Assembly (NCBI GenBank): GCA_016930535.1 | Contig: JAFGGN010000038.1 | Coordinates: 1-43,917, forward strand | Origin: a bacterium | GTDB taxonomy: Bacteria > Zhuqueibacterota > QNDG01 > JAFGCO01 | Direction of reading: 5' to 3' | Length of the DNA stretch: 43,917 nt | In this document: positions 8,536 to 15,555 of the stretch, piece by piece | How the letters are laid out: the number at the start of each line of letters is the position of its first letter | How positions within the stretch are numbered: the first letter of the stretch is position 1 | The notes under the pieces: model-generated | Told to the model about the DNA's origin: nothing | Database searches by the model: none | Seen by the model: only the letters and a program-made list of their open reading frames with translations | Translations under genes and position numbers: made by a program

Positions 8536-8676
8536 AGAACAAAGAACAAAGATCAAAGAAATTAGCGGAGCGTGAGACGGTGAAGAGGGGAAGCGGAGAA
8601 ACGGAGAATGACAGAATTTGGTTTTCGATTCAGCAGAACTGATGGCACTTCACCGTTTCTCCGATTCTCCGATTCA
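8533..8676. repeat. modular intergenic repeat block R3, able to fold on itself
   Basis: Starting at the peptidase stop codon: TTAAAGAACAAAGAACAAAG, then GACGGTGAAG and GCGGAGAAACGGAGAA in plus sense, then CTTCACCGTTTCTCCGATTC in antisense. ACGGTGAAG (8577-8585) is complementary to 8648-8656, and CGGAGAAACGG (8594-8604) to 8653-8663. The gap is thus an imperfect inverted repeat ending just before the nikR regulatory region. Confidence 0.65.
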
Positions 8677-8703
8677 TTGACAGGATCTGCAGTGAACAGA
8701 TCC
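8677..8703 (+). promoter_or_regulatory. TTGACA box with adjoining 7-7-7 palindrome upstream of nikR
   Basis: A perfect TTGACA (8677-8682) is immediately followed by GGATCTG (8683-8689), a 7-base gap, and the inverted copy CAGATCC (8697-8703). A palindrome placed inside a promoter region just before a repressor gene suggests an autoregulatory operator. It does not match the E. coli NikR box GTATGA-N16-TCATAC, and no convincing -10 box is seen at 17 bases, so this is tentative. Confidence 0.35.
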
Positions 8704-8725
8704 GGTGACTATTCCAGGAGAAATT

Positions 8726-9142
8726 ATGAGTTCACTGACACGGTTTGGAATTTCGATGGACAGCAGGCTGCTGGAGCGGTTTGATGCATACATCGGGGAA
8801 CACGGGTACGCAAATCGGTCCGAAGCGGTCCGTGATCTGGTCCGGGACAGGCTGGTTCAAAAATCGTGGGAGGAGGACGATGCCGAGACAGTGGGCACCA
8901 TCACCCTGATTTACGATCATCATCAGCGCGAACTCACTGAAAAGCTGACCGCCCAGCAGCATGATTCGCATCATGCGATCCTGTCGGCCATGCATGTGCA
9001 TCTGGACCATCACAACTGTCTCGAAGTGCTGGCCGTGCGCGGCAGAGCCTCGGAAATCCGGCACATCTCGGACCGCCTTTTGAGCATCAAGGGTGTAAAG
9101 CACGGAAAACTGGTCATGACGGCCACAGGTGAGGGACTTTGA
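8726..9142 (+). CDS. nikR: nickel-responsive transcriptional regulator
   Basis: NikR is a ribbon-helix-helix repressor with a C-terminal ACT-like, metal-binding tetramerisation domain; it senses Ni(II) and represses nickel uptake. The start at 8726 is set by AGGAG five bases upstream and gives the family N-terminus [19 protein letters not shown]. The nickel ligands match E. coli spacing exactly: H79, H90, H92 and C98 (family H76, H87, H89, C95), in HDSHH and [11 protein letters not shown]. Length is 138 aa. No nickel transporter, hydrogenase or urease is in the window, so its targets lie elsewhere. A lipoamide dehydrogenase follows 125 bases later. Confidence 0.93.
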   Translation: MSSLTRFGISMDSRLLERFDAYIGEHGYANRSEAVRDLVRDRLVQKSWEEDDAETVGTITLIYDHHQRELTEKLTAQQHDSHHAILSAMHVHLDHHNCLEVLAVRGRASEIRHISDRLLSIKGVKHGKLVMTATGEGL

Positions 9143-9184
9143 TCCTGATCTGAAAATCGGTCGAACCGCAAAAGAAAGGTCGTT

Positions 9185-9268
9185 ATGCAGGGAGAAAATC
9201 AAGATTCAGGAAGCGGGACAGGGAAGCCGGCAAATCCTTTTTCACTGGCCCCGGAAGGAGGTTCCTGA
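9185..9268 (+). CDS. possible 27-aa leader ORF overlapping the lpd start
   Basis: ATG at 9185 has AAAGG five bases upstream and opens a 27-codon frame (begins MQGENQDSGSG, ends APEGGS). Its TGA overlaps the lpd ATG as TGATG, the arrangement of translationally coupled genes. The lpd Shine-Dalgarno lies inside its last codons, so translation of this ORF could control access to lpd. No homology is recognisable and composition is low complexity (Gly, Ser, Pro). It could be a regulatory leader peptide, a gene remnant, or chance. Confidence 0.35.
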   Translation: MQGENQDSGSGTGKPANPFSLAPEGGS

Positions 9269-10680
9269 TGGCCGGTACCAATCGAAAAGTCGTGGTGATC
9301 GGCGGCGGACCAGGAGGGTATACGGCTGCATTCCGTGCGGCAGACCTCGGCATGGAAGTCACTTTAATCGATGAAAATCCCAATCCGGGCGGCGTATGCC
9401 TGTACCGCGGTTGCATCCCGTCCAAGGCATTTCTGCATGCGGCCCGGGTCGTCACCGAGTCCGCTGAAGCTTCTGATATAGGCATTCAATTCAGCAAACC
9501 GGAAATCGACATCGAGAAACTGCGTTCCTGGAAAAACAGTGTGGTCGAAAAACTGACAGGCGGCATTGGCATGCTGGCCAGGCAGCGCAAGGTGACATTC
9601 ATCCGGGGGAGGGCTGTTTTTCAAAATGCATCCTCTGTCAGGGTGAGCGGCATGGACGGCAAAACAGAGTCGATACCTTTCGACCGGGCCGTCCTCGCAA
9701 CAGGGAGCAGAAATCTTGGCCTGTCCGGAGCCCCGGACGAACTGTGGGATTCCACCGCGGCACTGGATCTGCCTGAAATTCCGGAAACGCTGCTCGTTGT
9801 CGGTGGCGGATATATCGGTCTGGAACTCGGCTCCGTGTATGCGGCCCTCGGCAGCCGCGTGACCGTGGCGGAAATGCTGCCGCAGATCATGACCGGCGCG
9901 GACCGGGACCTGGTTTCCGTCTTTATGAGGCGGGCCGGTTCACGGTTCGATGCGATACATACACAGACCCGGGTGAACAGGATCGAATCAGCCGGTACAG
10001 CCTTTCAGGTCCGGTTTTCCAGCCCTGAAGCCGGACCGGGCGATATGACGTTCGAACGTATCCTGGTCTCCATCGGCCGGAAACCCAACACGGAAAATCT
10101 GGGCCTTGAGAACACGAAAGTCAGGCTCGACGACCAGGGGTTTGTTCAGGTGAATCCGGACCGCAGCACCGGTGATCCGATGATTTATGCAATCGGAGAT
10201 ATCACGGGCGGTCCGCTGCTCGCGCACAAGGCTTCGCATGAAGGCAGGGTGGCGGCGGAAGCCATTGCCGGTGAAAAATCAGTATTCGACCCGGCCGTCA
10301 TACCCGGAGTTGTTTATACGCATCCGGAAATCGCGTTCTGCGGACTCACCGAAACCGAAGCCCGGGAAACGGGAAGGAACGTGAAAGTGGCCAAGTTCCC
10401 CTGGGCCGCCTCGGGACGCGCATTGACCATGGGTTGGCCGGAAGGTCTGACCAAACTTGTCATCGATCCGGACACCGAGCGGGTGTTGGGTATGGGCATG
10501 GCAGGTCCGGGGGCCGGGGACATGATTTCAGAAGGAGCCCTGGCTGTCGGGATGGGGGCGCGTGCCTCGGATGTGGGCATAATCATCCATCCGCATCCCA
10601 CCCTGTCAGAAACCATCATGGAAGCGGCGGATGTTTTTTACGGAACGAGCACGCATGTGTACAGGCCAAGGAAAGATTAA
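9268..10680 (+). CDS. lpdA: dihydrolipoamide dehydrogenase (E3)
   Basis: This is a flavoprotein disulfide reductase that reoxidises dihydrolipoamide with NAD+ in 2-oxoacid dehydrogenase or glycine cleavage complexes. The FAD-binding GGGPGGYTA is at residues 12-20. The redox disulfide GGVCLYRGC gives C44 and C49 with four residues between, as in E3. The second nucleotide site is VGGGYIGLELG. The C-terminal catalytic dyad is H443 and E448 in HPHPTLSET. Length (470 aa) is normal. AAGGAGG ends six bases before the ATG. No E1, E2 or H-protein gene is adjacent, so its partner complex cannot be read from context. The stop TAA lies within GATTAAAGAACAAAG, the same word that ends the metallopeptidase gene. 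Confidence 0.93.
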   Translation: MAGTNRKVVVIGGGPGGYTAAFRAADLGMEVTLIDENPNPGGVCLYRGCIPSKAFLHAARVVTESAEASDIGIQFSKPEIDIEKLRSWKNSVVEKLTGGIGMLARQRKVTFIRGRAVFQNASSVRVSGMDGKTESIPFDRAVLATGSRNLGLSGAPDELWDSTAALDLPEIPETLLVVGGGYIGLELGSVYAALGSRVTVAEMLPQIMTGADRDLVSVFMRRAGSRFDAIHTQTRVNRIESAGTAFQVRFSSPEAGPGDMTFERILVSIGRKPNTENLGLENTKVRLDDQGFVQVNPDRSTGDPMIYAIGDITGGPLLAHKASHEGRVAAEAIAGEKSVFDPAVIPGVVYTHPEIAFCGLTETEARETGRNVKVAKFPWAASGRALTMGWPEGLTKLVIDPDTERVLGMGMAGPGAGDMISEGALAVGMGARASDVGIIIHPHPTLSETIMEAADVFYGTSTHVYRPRKD

Positions 10681-10906
10681 AGAACAAAGACCAAAGAACA
10701 AAGACCAAAGAACAAAGACCAAAGAACAAAGACAATGACCGACCGTTGCAGACGGAACGTGAAACGGGGCTTCGGAGAAAGGGAGAAACGGAGAATAAAA
10801 GAAATGATGAATACTGAATAGCGAATGTTGAATGACGAAGTGAAAAACATGATATCCATTAAAATACTTCATCATTCGAAATTCCCTGTTCGGTATTCGA
10901 TATTTT
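10678..10906 (+). repeat. modular intergenic repeat block R4a downstream of lpd
   Basis: The AAAGAAC/AAAGACC word runs as an array from the stop codon to about 10735 (period 7). It is followed by ACGTGAAACGGGGCTTCGGA and GAGAAACGGAGAATAAAAG, then the GAATACTGAATAGCGAATGT word. The reverse complement of the last word returns at about 10870-10905 (CATTCGAAATTCCCTGTTCG), giving an inverted pair about 30 bases apart. Confidence 0.65.
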
Positions 10907-10910
10907 CTTC

Positions 10911-11153
10911 TCTCCGTTTCACCGGTTCTCCGAAGCATAGGCGTTCAACTGCCACCCGTTCGCGGTCCGCGGTCTTGCCGTCAGCGGTCATGGTTAATAT
11001 CTCCGTTTCACCGGTTCTCCGAAGCATACGCGTTCAGATGCCACCCGTTCGCGATCCGCGGTCTTGCCGTCAGCGGTCATGGTTAATATCTCCGTTTCAC
11101 CGGTTCTCCGAAGCATTCTCGGTCAACGATTCACCGTCCGCGGTCTTTTTAAA
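10911..11153 (+). repeat. 89-bp tandem repeat, 2.7 copies (block R4b)
   Basis: A unit starting TCTCCGTTTCACCGGTTCTC recurs at 10911, 11000 and 11089, a period of exactly 89. Each full unit contains CCGAAGCAT, CCACCCGTTCGCG, GTCCGCGGTCTTGCCGTCAG and ATGGTTAATA; the third copy is diverged and ends near 11153 at CCGCGGTCTTTTTAAA. Copies 1 and 2 differ at only a few positions. The unit is the antisense form of the GAAACGGA, TTCGGAGAACCGG and GACCGC/GACGGC words. It is not a CRISPR: there is no short repeat with unique spacers. Confidence 0.8.
10962..11013 (+). repeat. left arm of a perfect 52-bp inverted repeat flanking rpiB
   Basis: The 52 bases here (starting GCGGTCCGCGGTCTTGCCGT, ending ATCTCCGTTTCACCG) are the exact reverse complement of 11751-11802, by direct comparison. 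The second tandem copy (11051-11102) matches with one mismatch. The arms lie on either side of rpiB. Confidence 0.85.
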
Positions 11154-11163
11154 ATGAATCAAC

Positions 11164-11192
11164 TTGAATTCAATGAATTTTCATCGTAAATT
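11164..11192 (+). promoter_or_regulatory. candidate rpiB promoter
   Basis: TTGAAT (11164-11169), a 17-base spacer and TAAATT (11187-11192) lie between the end of the tandem repeat and rpiB, 50 bases before its start codon. The repeat block therefore stops just upstream of the promoter. Confidence 0.4.
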
Positions 11193-11241
11193 GTGAACGG
11201 TTTTTTTTCATAACAGCACGTTCATAAGAAAGGATTGTCCG

Positions 11242-11670
11242 ATGAAAATTGCCATAGCCTCGGATCATGCAGGATTCCGGTACAAGGAGGCCATAAAAAA
11301 GCATCTGACTCAAAAGGGACTGGAGGTTTTGGATTTCGGAACCGACTCCGATTCGGCCTGTGATTATCCCGATTTCGTCCGGCCTGCGGCAGAAGCGGTG
11401 GCAAATGGCAAAGCGGATTGCGGCATTGTTCTTGGCGGATCCGGAAACGGGGAGTCCATCGTGGCCAATAAGGTCAGGGGCATCCGCTGTGCCCTGTGCT
11501 GGAGCCTTCAGACAGCCGAGTTGGGAAAATCACACAACAACGCCAATGTCATATCGATCGGCGAACGCACCATATCCGAATCCATGGCTCTGGAAATCGT
11601 GGATAAATGGCTGTCCACGGAATTCGAAGGCGGAAGACATGCGAGGCGGGTTGATAAAATTGAAGGATAG
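11242..11670 (+). CDS. rpiB: ribose-5-phosphate isomerase B
   Basis: RpiB interconverts ribose 5-phosphate and ribulose 5-phosphate in the pentose phosphate pathway. Family features are D9-H10 in ASDHAGF, the phosphate loop GGSGNGES (65-72), and H98 in KSHNNANV. The E. coli-type catalytic Cys (CGTG motif) is replaced by Gly; the sequence instead matches the Mycobacterium tuberculosis type, where a Glu in the GGSGNGE motif (E71 here) is the base. Length is 142 aa. The ATG has AAAGGA upstream. It is a single-gene unit between two repeat blocks that carry a perfect 52-bp inverted repeat. The stop codon is followed at once by the GGGTC word. Confidence 0.92.
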   Translation: MKIAIASDHAGFRYKEAIKKHLTQKGLEVLDFGTDSDSACDYPDFVRPAAEAVANGKADCGIVLGGSGNGESIVANKVRGIRCALCWSLQTAELGKSHNNANVISIGERTISESMALEIVDKWLSTEFEGGRHARRVDKIEG

Positions 11671-12090
11671 GCTGTTGGGTCTTTGGGTCGTTGGATCCAT
11701 TGGATCTGTCGGGTCTTTGTGTCTGAATGTGAAACGGAGAAATGGAGATGCGGTGAAACGGAGATATTAACCATGACCGCTGACGGCAAGACCGCGGACC
11801 GCAAAAAATTCCAAATGACAAATCCCAAAATTCAAATAAATTTCAAAAAACAAATTCAAAAATCCAAACACAAAAATTAGACCGCGAACGGCCGGGCTGG
11901 CCATCTGTGCATCGGAGACGTGGAGAAAATGACAATATCATGCAGGCCAGTTAAAATATTTTTGAATCCATCTTTTTCTCCGTTTCTCATTATCTCCGAA
12001 CCTCCGTTTCACGAACCGACCCCATGACTCAACGACCCTCAAGACCCCCCGTGCCCCTAAGACCCTATGGACCCAAAGACCCAATAACGT
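11671..12090. repeat. modular intergenic repeat block R5 (long imperfect inverted repeat)
   Basis: Plus-sense arm: GTTGGGTCTTTGGGTCGTTG, GTGAAACGGAGAAATGGAGA, then the 52-bp element (11751-11802), then a CCAAAT-rich word at 11806-11878 (TTCCAAATGACAAATCCCAA and on). Antisense arm (about 11966-12090): TTTCTCCGTTTCTCATTATC, CCTCCGTTTCACGAACCGAC, ACTCAACGACCCTCAAGACC, GACCCAAAGACCCAATAACG. In reverse complement the second arm has the same word order as the first (GGGTC, then GTGAAACGGAGA), so the gap could fold into one large hairpin. The CCAAAT word is homologous to the one at 40033-40103 in the opposite orientation. Confidence 0.7.
11751..11802 (-). repeat. right arm of the perfect 52-bp inverted repeat flanking rpiB
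   Basis: Exact reverse complement of 10962-11013. It begins 80 bases after the rpiB stop codon with CGGTGAAACGGAGATATTAA and ends CAAGACCGCGGACCGC. Confidence 0.85.
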
Positions 12091-12099
12091 AAAAAACCG

Positions 12100-12128
12100 T
12101 TGAAATCCACCAAAATCTTCATTAAAAT
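12100..12128 (+). promoter_or_regulatory. promoter of the subtilase gene
   Basis: TTGAAA (12100-12105), a 17-base spacer and TAAAAT (12123-12128) give 5/6 matches to both sigma-70 boxes, 30 bases before the ATG. The promoter begins just where the repeat block ends. Confidence 0.55.
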
Positions 12129-12158
12129 AAAGAAATCACAAAAACCGGAACCTTGTTT

Positions 12159-14192
12159 ATGAAATGCGTCGGACCGATTTTCATGATTTGTTTACTGCTG
12201 CCAGCCATGTTCACCGGCACTGTCCCGGACCGTGCATGGGTATTTTTTAAGGATAAGCCTGAAGTGCAGGACCTGGCCAAGAAACCGCCTTTTCCGGCCC
12301 ATGACCTGGGTATTACCGATCGCGCGTTGTCGAGGCGAAGCAAAATGCGGGGTAACCGTGAACTTATTGACCATTACGATCTTCCTGTGTCTGAACAGTA
12401 CATCCGGCAGATCGAATCCCTGGGAGCGGAGATCCGCGTCCGGTCCAGGTGGCTGAACGGTGTCAGCCTGGTGTGTACCGAAGCCCAGCTTGGGCGGATC
12501 CGGTCCCTCGGTTTTGTCCGTTCAGTTCAGGCGGTAAAGAGTCATCCCGTATCTGAACCCGGACAGGATTCGATGATCCCGAAGTGCGGTGTGCAGCCTT
12601 CAGGACTTCATGCGCTTGAATACGGATACAGTTATACGCAGCTCAGTCTGATCCGGGTGCCGGAGATCCACGATCTGGGACTGACGGGAGAAAGCGTGCT
12701 GGTCGGCATGATCGATTCGGGTTTCGATACGGAATCGTATCGTGTATTTGAGCAGACGGATATCACGGATAAATGGGATTTTTACTGGGACGATGACAAT
12801 CCCGCGAACCAGGAGGGTGACAGTCCCACCCAGCATAACCATGGCACACAGACACTGTCTGTGATCGGCGGATTTTACGATGGCGTGCTGATCGGATCCG
12901 CTTTCGGGGCCTCTTTTGCTTTGGCCAAAACCGAATGGATCCCGACGGAAACGCGTCTTGAAGAGGATCTTTGGGTGGCGGGAATCGAGTGGCAGGAATC
13001 GTTGGGAGCGGACATCGTATCCTCCTCTCTGGGGTACGGCTATTTTGACGGGAAGGATTCATACACCTATGATGATTTGAACGGGGATATTTGCGTGACC
13101 ACGGTGGCCGGTGATATCGCGGCCGGCAAGGGCGTTGTGGTGGTCACTTCCGCGGGAAACGAGGCCGCAAACACATGGCATTACATCCTTTCTCCCGCGG
13201 ACGGCGACAGTATTATCGCGGTCGGCGCCGTGGACTGGAACGCTGAAATCGCCTCCTTCAGTTCCGGGGGGCCCACGGCTGACGGCCGTATCAAACCGGA
13301 TGTGGTTGCCATGGGTTCCGGCGTCTATTCAGCGAAACCCGGTGAGGACGGATCCATTCATTTTGTGTCTGGAAGCGGCACTTCATTTTCCTGCCCTCTG
13401 GCAGCCGGTGTCTGTGCACTTATCCTGCAGGCGCATCCGGAACTCGGGCCCATGCAGGTCAGGGACGCCCTGCGTGAAACCGCGGACCGGTCACAGAATC
13501 CGGACAATGTGTACGGATGGGGCCTTGTCGACGCTTACAAGGCGGTTTTCTATCACGGGCCCGTATTCGGTCATTATCGTCTGGTCCGGAATTCCGATGG
13601 AGACAGAATCCGTTTCAGCTTTACCGTTCTTTCGGATTTTGATCTGTTACCCGGGTCCGTCGTGTTTCATTACCGTTCCGGTCCGGAAGAACCGTTTCTG
13701 GATGTCCAGGCCGAGGCATCGGTTTCTGCAGGCGGACTGCCCCTTTATTCACTGCCGCTCGGAACCAGTTTCAACACCGATGAATTTGCGTTTTATATCT
13801 CTGTCAGAAATACGGAGGGTGACTTGTTTACGGGTCCGGTCGGCGCCCCGGATCTTGTGTATCGCCTATCCGGGGACAGTGAATATGCTGTGCCCGTGAC
13901 GCTCGAAACCGTTCAGAATTATGCGCTGGTCCAGAATGCACCCAATCCGTTCAACAATGGCACCTGGATCGAATTTCAGATTCCTCTGGACGGCCGTATT
14001 CAGATAAAAATAGCGGATATTCTGGGCCGTGAAATCATCACGCTGCTCGATCGGGAAGTGATCGCCCTGAATCACAGGCTTTACTGGGATGGCTGCGACC
14101 GGTCTGGCATACCCGTTCCCAGCGGTCTCTATTTCTGCACATTGTCAGGGACACGGTTCTGTCAGACACGGAAAATGGTGGTGATTCGATAA
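12159..14192 (+). CDS. secreted S8 subtilisin-like protease with T9SS-type C-terminal sorting domain (677 aa)
   Basis: A serine endopeptidase. A signal peptide covers residues 1-22, and an N-terminal region resembling a propeptide domain (AWVFFKDKP through FVRSVQAV) ends near residue 125. The catalytic triad is visible: D186 in MIDSGFD, H228 in HNHGTQT and S409 in GTSFSCP, with the oxyanion Asn N334 in SAGNEA. Residues 588-677 form a T9SS type A sorting module: NAPNPFNNGTWIEF, DILGREI, WDGCDRSG, PSGLYFC, ending in KMVVIR. Such domains direct export by the type IX system and are then removed or anchored. ATG 12159 begins a good signal peptide; a TTG six bases earlier is less likely. It stands alone behind its own promoter. 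Confidence 0.9.
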   Translation: MKCVGPIFMICLLLPAMFTGTVPDRAWVFFKDKPEVQDLAKKPPFPAHDLGITDRALSRRSKMRGNRELIDHYDLPVSEQYIRQIESLGAEIRVRSRWLNGVSLVCTEAQLGRIRSLGFVRSVQAVKSHPVSEPGQDSMIPKCGVQPSGLHALEYGYSYTQLSLIRVPEIHDLGLTGESVLVGMIDSGFDTESYRVFEQTDITDKWDFYWDDDNPANQEGDSPTQHNHGTQTLSVIGGFYDGVLIGSAFGASFALAKTEWIPTETRLEEDLWVAGIEWQESLGADIVSSSLGYGYFDGKDSYTYDDLNGDICVTTVAGDIAAGKGVVVVTSAGNEAANTWHYILSPADGDSIIAVGAVDWNAEIASFSSGGPTADGRIKPDVVAMGSGVYSAKPGEDGSIHFVSGSGTSFSCPLAAGVCALILQAHPELGPMQVRDALRETADRSQNPDNVYGWGLVDAYKAVFYHGPVFGHYRLVRNSDGDRIRFSFTVLSDFDLLPGSVVFHYRSGPEEPFLDVQAEASVSAGGLPLYSLPLGTSFNTDEFAFYISVRNTEGDLFTGPVGAPDLVYRLSGDSEYAVPVTLETVQNYALVQNAPNPFNNGTWIEFQIPLDGRIQIKIADILGREIITLLDREVIALNHRLYWDGCDRSGIPVPSGLYFCTLSGTRFCQTRKMVVIR

Positions 14193-14204
14193 ACGGGAAA
14201 AAGG

Positions 14205-14233
14205 TTGATTTTAACGGCCAAATCAGCTATATT
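14205..14233 (+). promoter_or_regulatory. promoter of the divIVA transcription unit
   Basis: TTGATT (14205-14210), exactly 17 bases, then TATATT (14228-14233), about 60 bases before the divIVA start. This is one of the best sigma-70-like matches in the window. Confidence 0.5.
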
Positions 14234-14293
14234 AAACGATCCGGACAGGTACTGTAAGACCATGATCTTTCATAAAACAGGAGGTGAAAATTC

Positions 14294-14845
14294 TTGAAAT
14301 TAACGCCTCTGGAAATTAAGAAACAGCGGTTTAAAACCAAGGTGCGTGGTTTTGATCCGATGGAGGTTGAAGCGTTTCTCGAAATGGTTTCTGATGAATA
14401 CGAGACCGTTTTAAACGAACGGAATCGATTTTCTGAAGAAGTCACCAAATTGAAAACGCAGCTTCGTGATTATCAGCAGGTGGAACGCACGCTCCAGGAA
14501 ACGCTGATGAATGCACAGGAGAATGTCAATCAAGCCAGGGAAAACTCTAAACGCGAGGCGCAGATCGTAATCAGGGAAGCGGAGCTGAAAGCGGAACGCA
14601 TTCTGGATGATGCCCGTGAGAAACTGGATAAAATGAAAAATGAGTATTCCATTCTCAAGGCCCAGAAAGAATCATTCGCCAAACGGCTCAAACATCTGCT
14701 CCAGTCCCAGATTGAATTGATCCATGTGCTAGAAATGGATGATACGGGCTTCGTCAAGACCGGTTCGGAAAAAAAGGACGTCCCGGAACAGGAAGAATCG
14801 AAACCGGCTCACCCCGCACCGAAAGCCTCACACTCCGGTTATTGA
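14294..14845 (+). CDS. divIVA: DivIVA-family cell division/polarity protein (183 aa)
   Basis: DivIVA proteins bind curved membrane at poles and septa through a conserved N-terminal module and recruit other factors through coiled coils. Residues 1-40 (KLTPLEIKKQRF, then RGFDPMEVEAFLEMV) are the family signature. Residues about 45-150 form an uninterrupted coiled coil rich in Glu, Arg and Lys. The C-terminal tail is charged. The start is TTG, fixed by AGGAGGTG (14279-14286) seven bases upstream. It leads a short unit with a lipoprotein and mtnP. DivIVA outside Gram-positives is less common but known. Confidence 0.88.
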   Translation: MKLTPLEIKKQRFKTKVRGFDPMEVEAFLEMVSDEYETVLNERNRFSEEVTKLKTQLRDYQQVERTLQETLMNAQENVNQARENSKREAQIVIREAELKAERILDDAREKLDKMKNEYSILKAQKESFAKRLKHLLQSQIELIHVLEMDDTGFVKTGSEKKDVPEQEESKPAHPAPKASHSGY

Positions 14846-14867
14846 ATCATTTTTGTCAGGAGCCTTT

Positions 14868-15536
14868 ATGAATCGTGCTGTTCAAATTATAATGATCATT
14901 CCGTTGCTCTTCCTTATCAGCGGATGCGCGAGCCGGGCCTCGGTATCCTACAGCGAGGTTGTAAAGAACAACTGGGTCTATGTAACCCTGAATACCGGGG
15001 AGAAAATAGAAGGCACGGTTCAACGTGCGGAACCACATTTGCTCACAATACACAGCAGGGGCCGGAATGTTTCCGTGGAAGCTTCGAGAATCCATTCCAT
15101 CGAACGGATTCCGCCCATGTATGACGATTTCGGCAATGCCATATCCGAAGAGGAAATTGCAGATAATAAGACCAATAAAAATAAAAAGATATATGGTATC
15201 GGAGGCGGCATTCTGAGCTTTGGAATCAGCTTTTTCACCGGATCCATGCTGGCCCAGTCAGCGGACGATGGCGGAACCATTCTGGCTGCAACAACGGGCG
15301 TGGGAACCATTCTCGGAACCGTATTTTTCATTCACGCCGGTGGAAAACAGGACCGTAAGGAAGCGGTTCAGAGAATACGTGAAAAGAGAAAATCGACGCA
15401 GATCAGAAGGCCCACACAAAAACCAACGCTTGACGAATTGCGCCGGGAGATGAACGAGGAAAAGAAAAAACAGGAAGAATTGAGAAAGCAGCGTGAACAA
15501 CTCCTGAGGGAACTGGATAAAACTAAAACCGATTAG
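14868..15536 (+). CDS. hypothetical lipoprotein with membrane-like hairpin and coiled-coil tail (222 aa)
   Basis: ATG 14868 follows AGGAG by five bases. The signal ends in the lipobox L-I-S-G-C (Cys 20). The mature N-terminal half contains a beta-rich stretch (WVYVTLNTGEKIEGTVQ, then LLTIHSRGRNVSVEASRI) resembling a small SH3/Sm-like barrel. Two glycine-rich hydrophobic segments follow (about residues 105-126 and 135-160), then a highly charged coiled-coil tail rich in Lys, Glu and Arg. I do not recognise the family. It sits 22 bases after divIVA and 19 before mtnP. Possibly an envelope protein linked to division or cell shape, but only position suggests this. Confidence 0.75.
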   Translation: MNRAVQIIMIIPLLFLISGCASRASVSYSEVVKNNWVYVTLNTGEKIEGTVQRAEPHLLTIHSRGRNVSVEASRIHSIERIPPMYDDFGNAISEEEIADNKTNKNKKIYGIGGGILSFGISFFTGSMLAQSADDGGTILAATTGVGTILGTVFFIHAGGKQDRKEAVQRIREKRKSTQIRRPTQKPTLDELRREMNEEKKKQEELRKQREQLLRELDKTKTD

Positions 15537-15555
15537 GAACAGGGCGGATTTCGAT

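Noticed and set aside
10911..11153. Possible CRISPR array
   Set aside because: The period is 89 with the whole unit repeated; there are no short identical repeats separated by unique spacers and no cas genes.
10962..11802. rpiB as cargo of a composite transposon
   Set aside because: The flanking 52-bp arms encode no transposase, and the same words occur in other gaps, so they are better seen as members of the dispersed repeat family.
14262..14297. 11-codon frame ending as TTGA on the divIVA start
   Set aside because: It has no ribosome binding site and simply spans the divIVA Shine-Dalgarno; likely chance.
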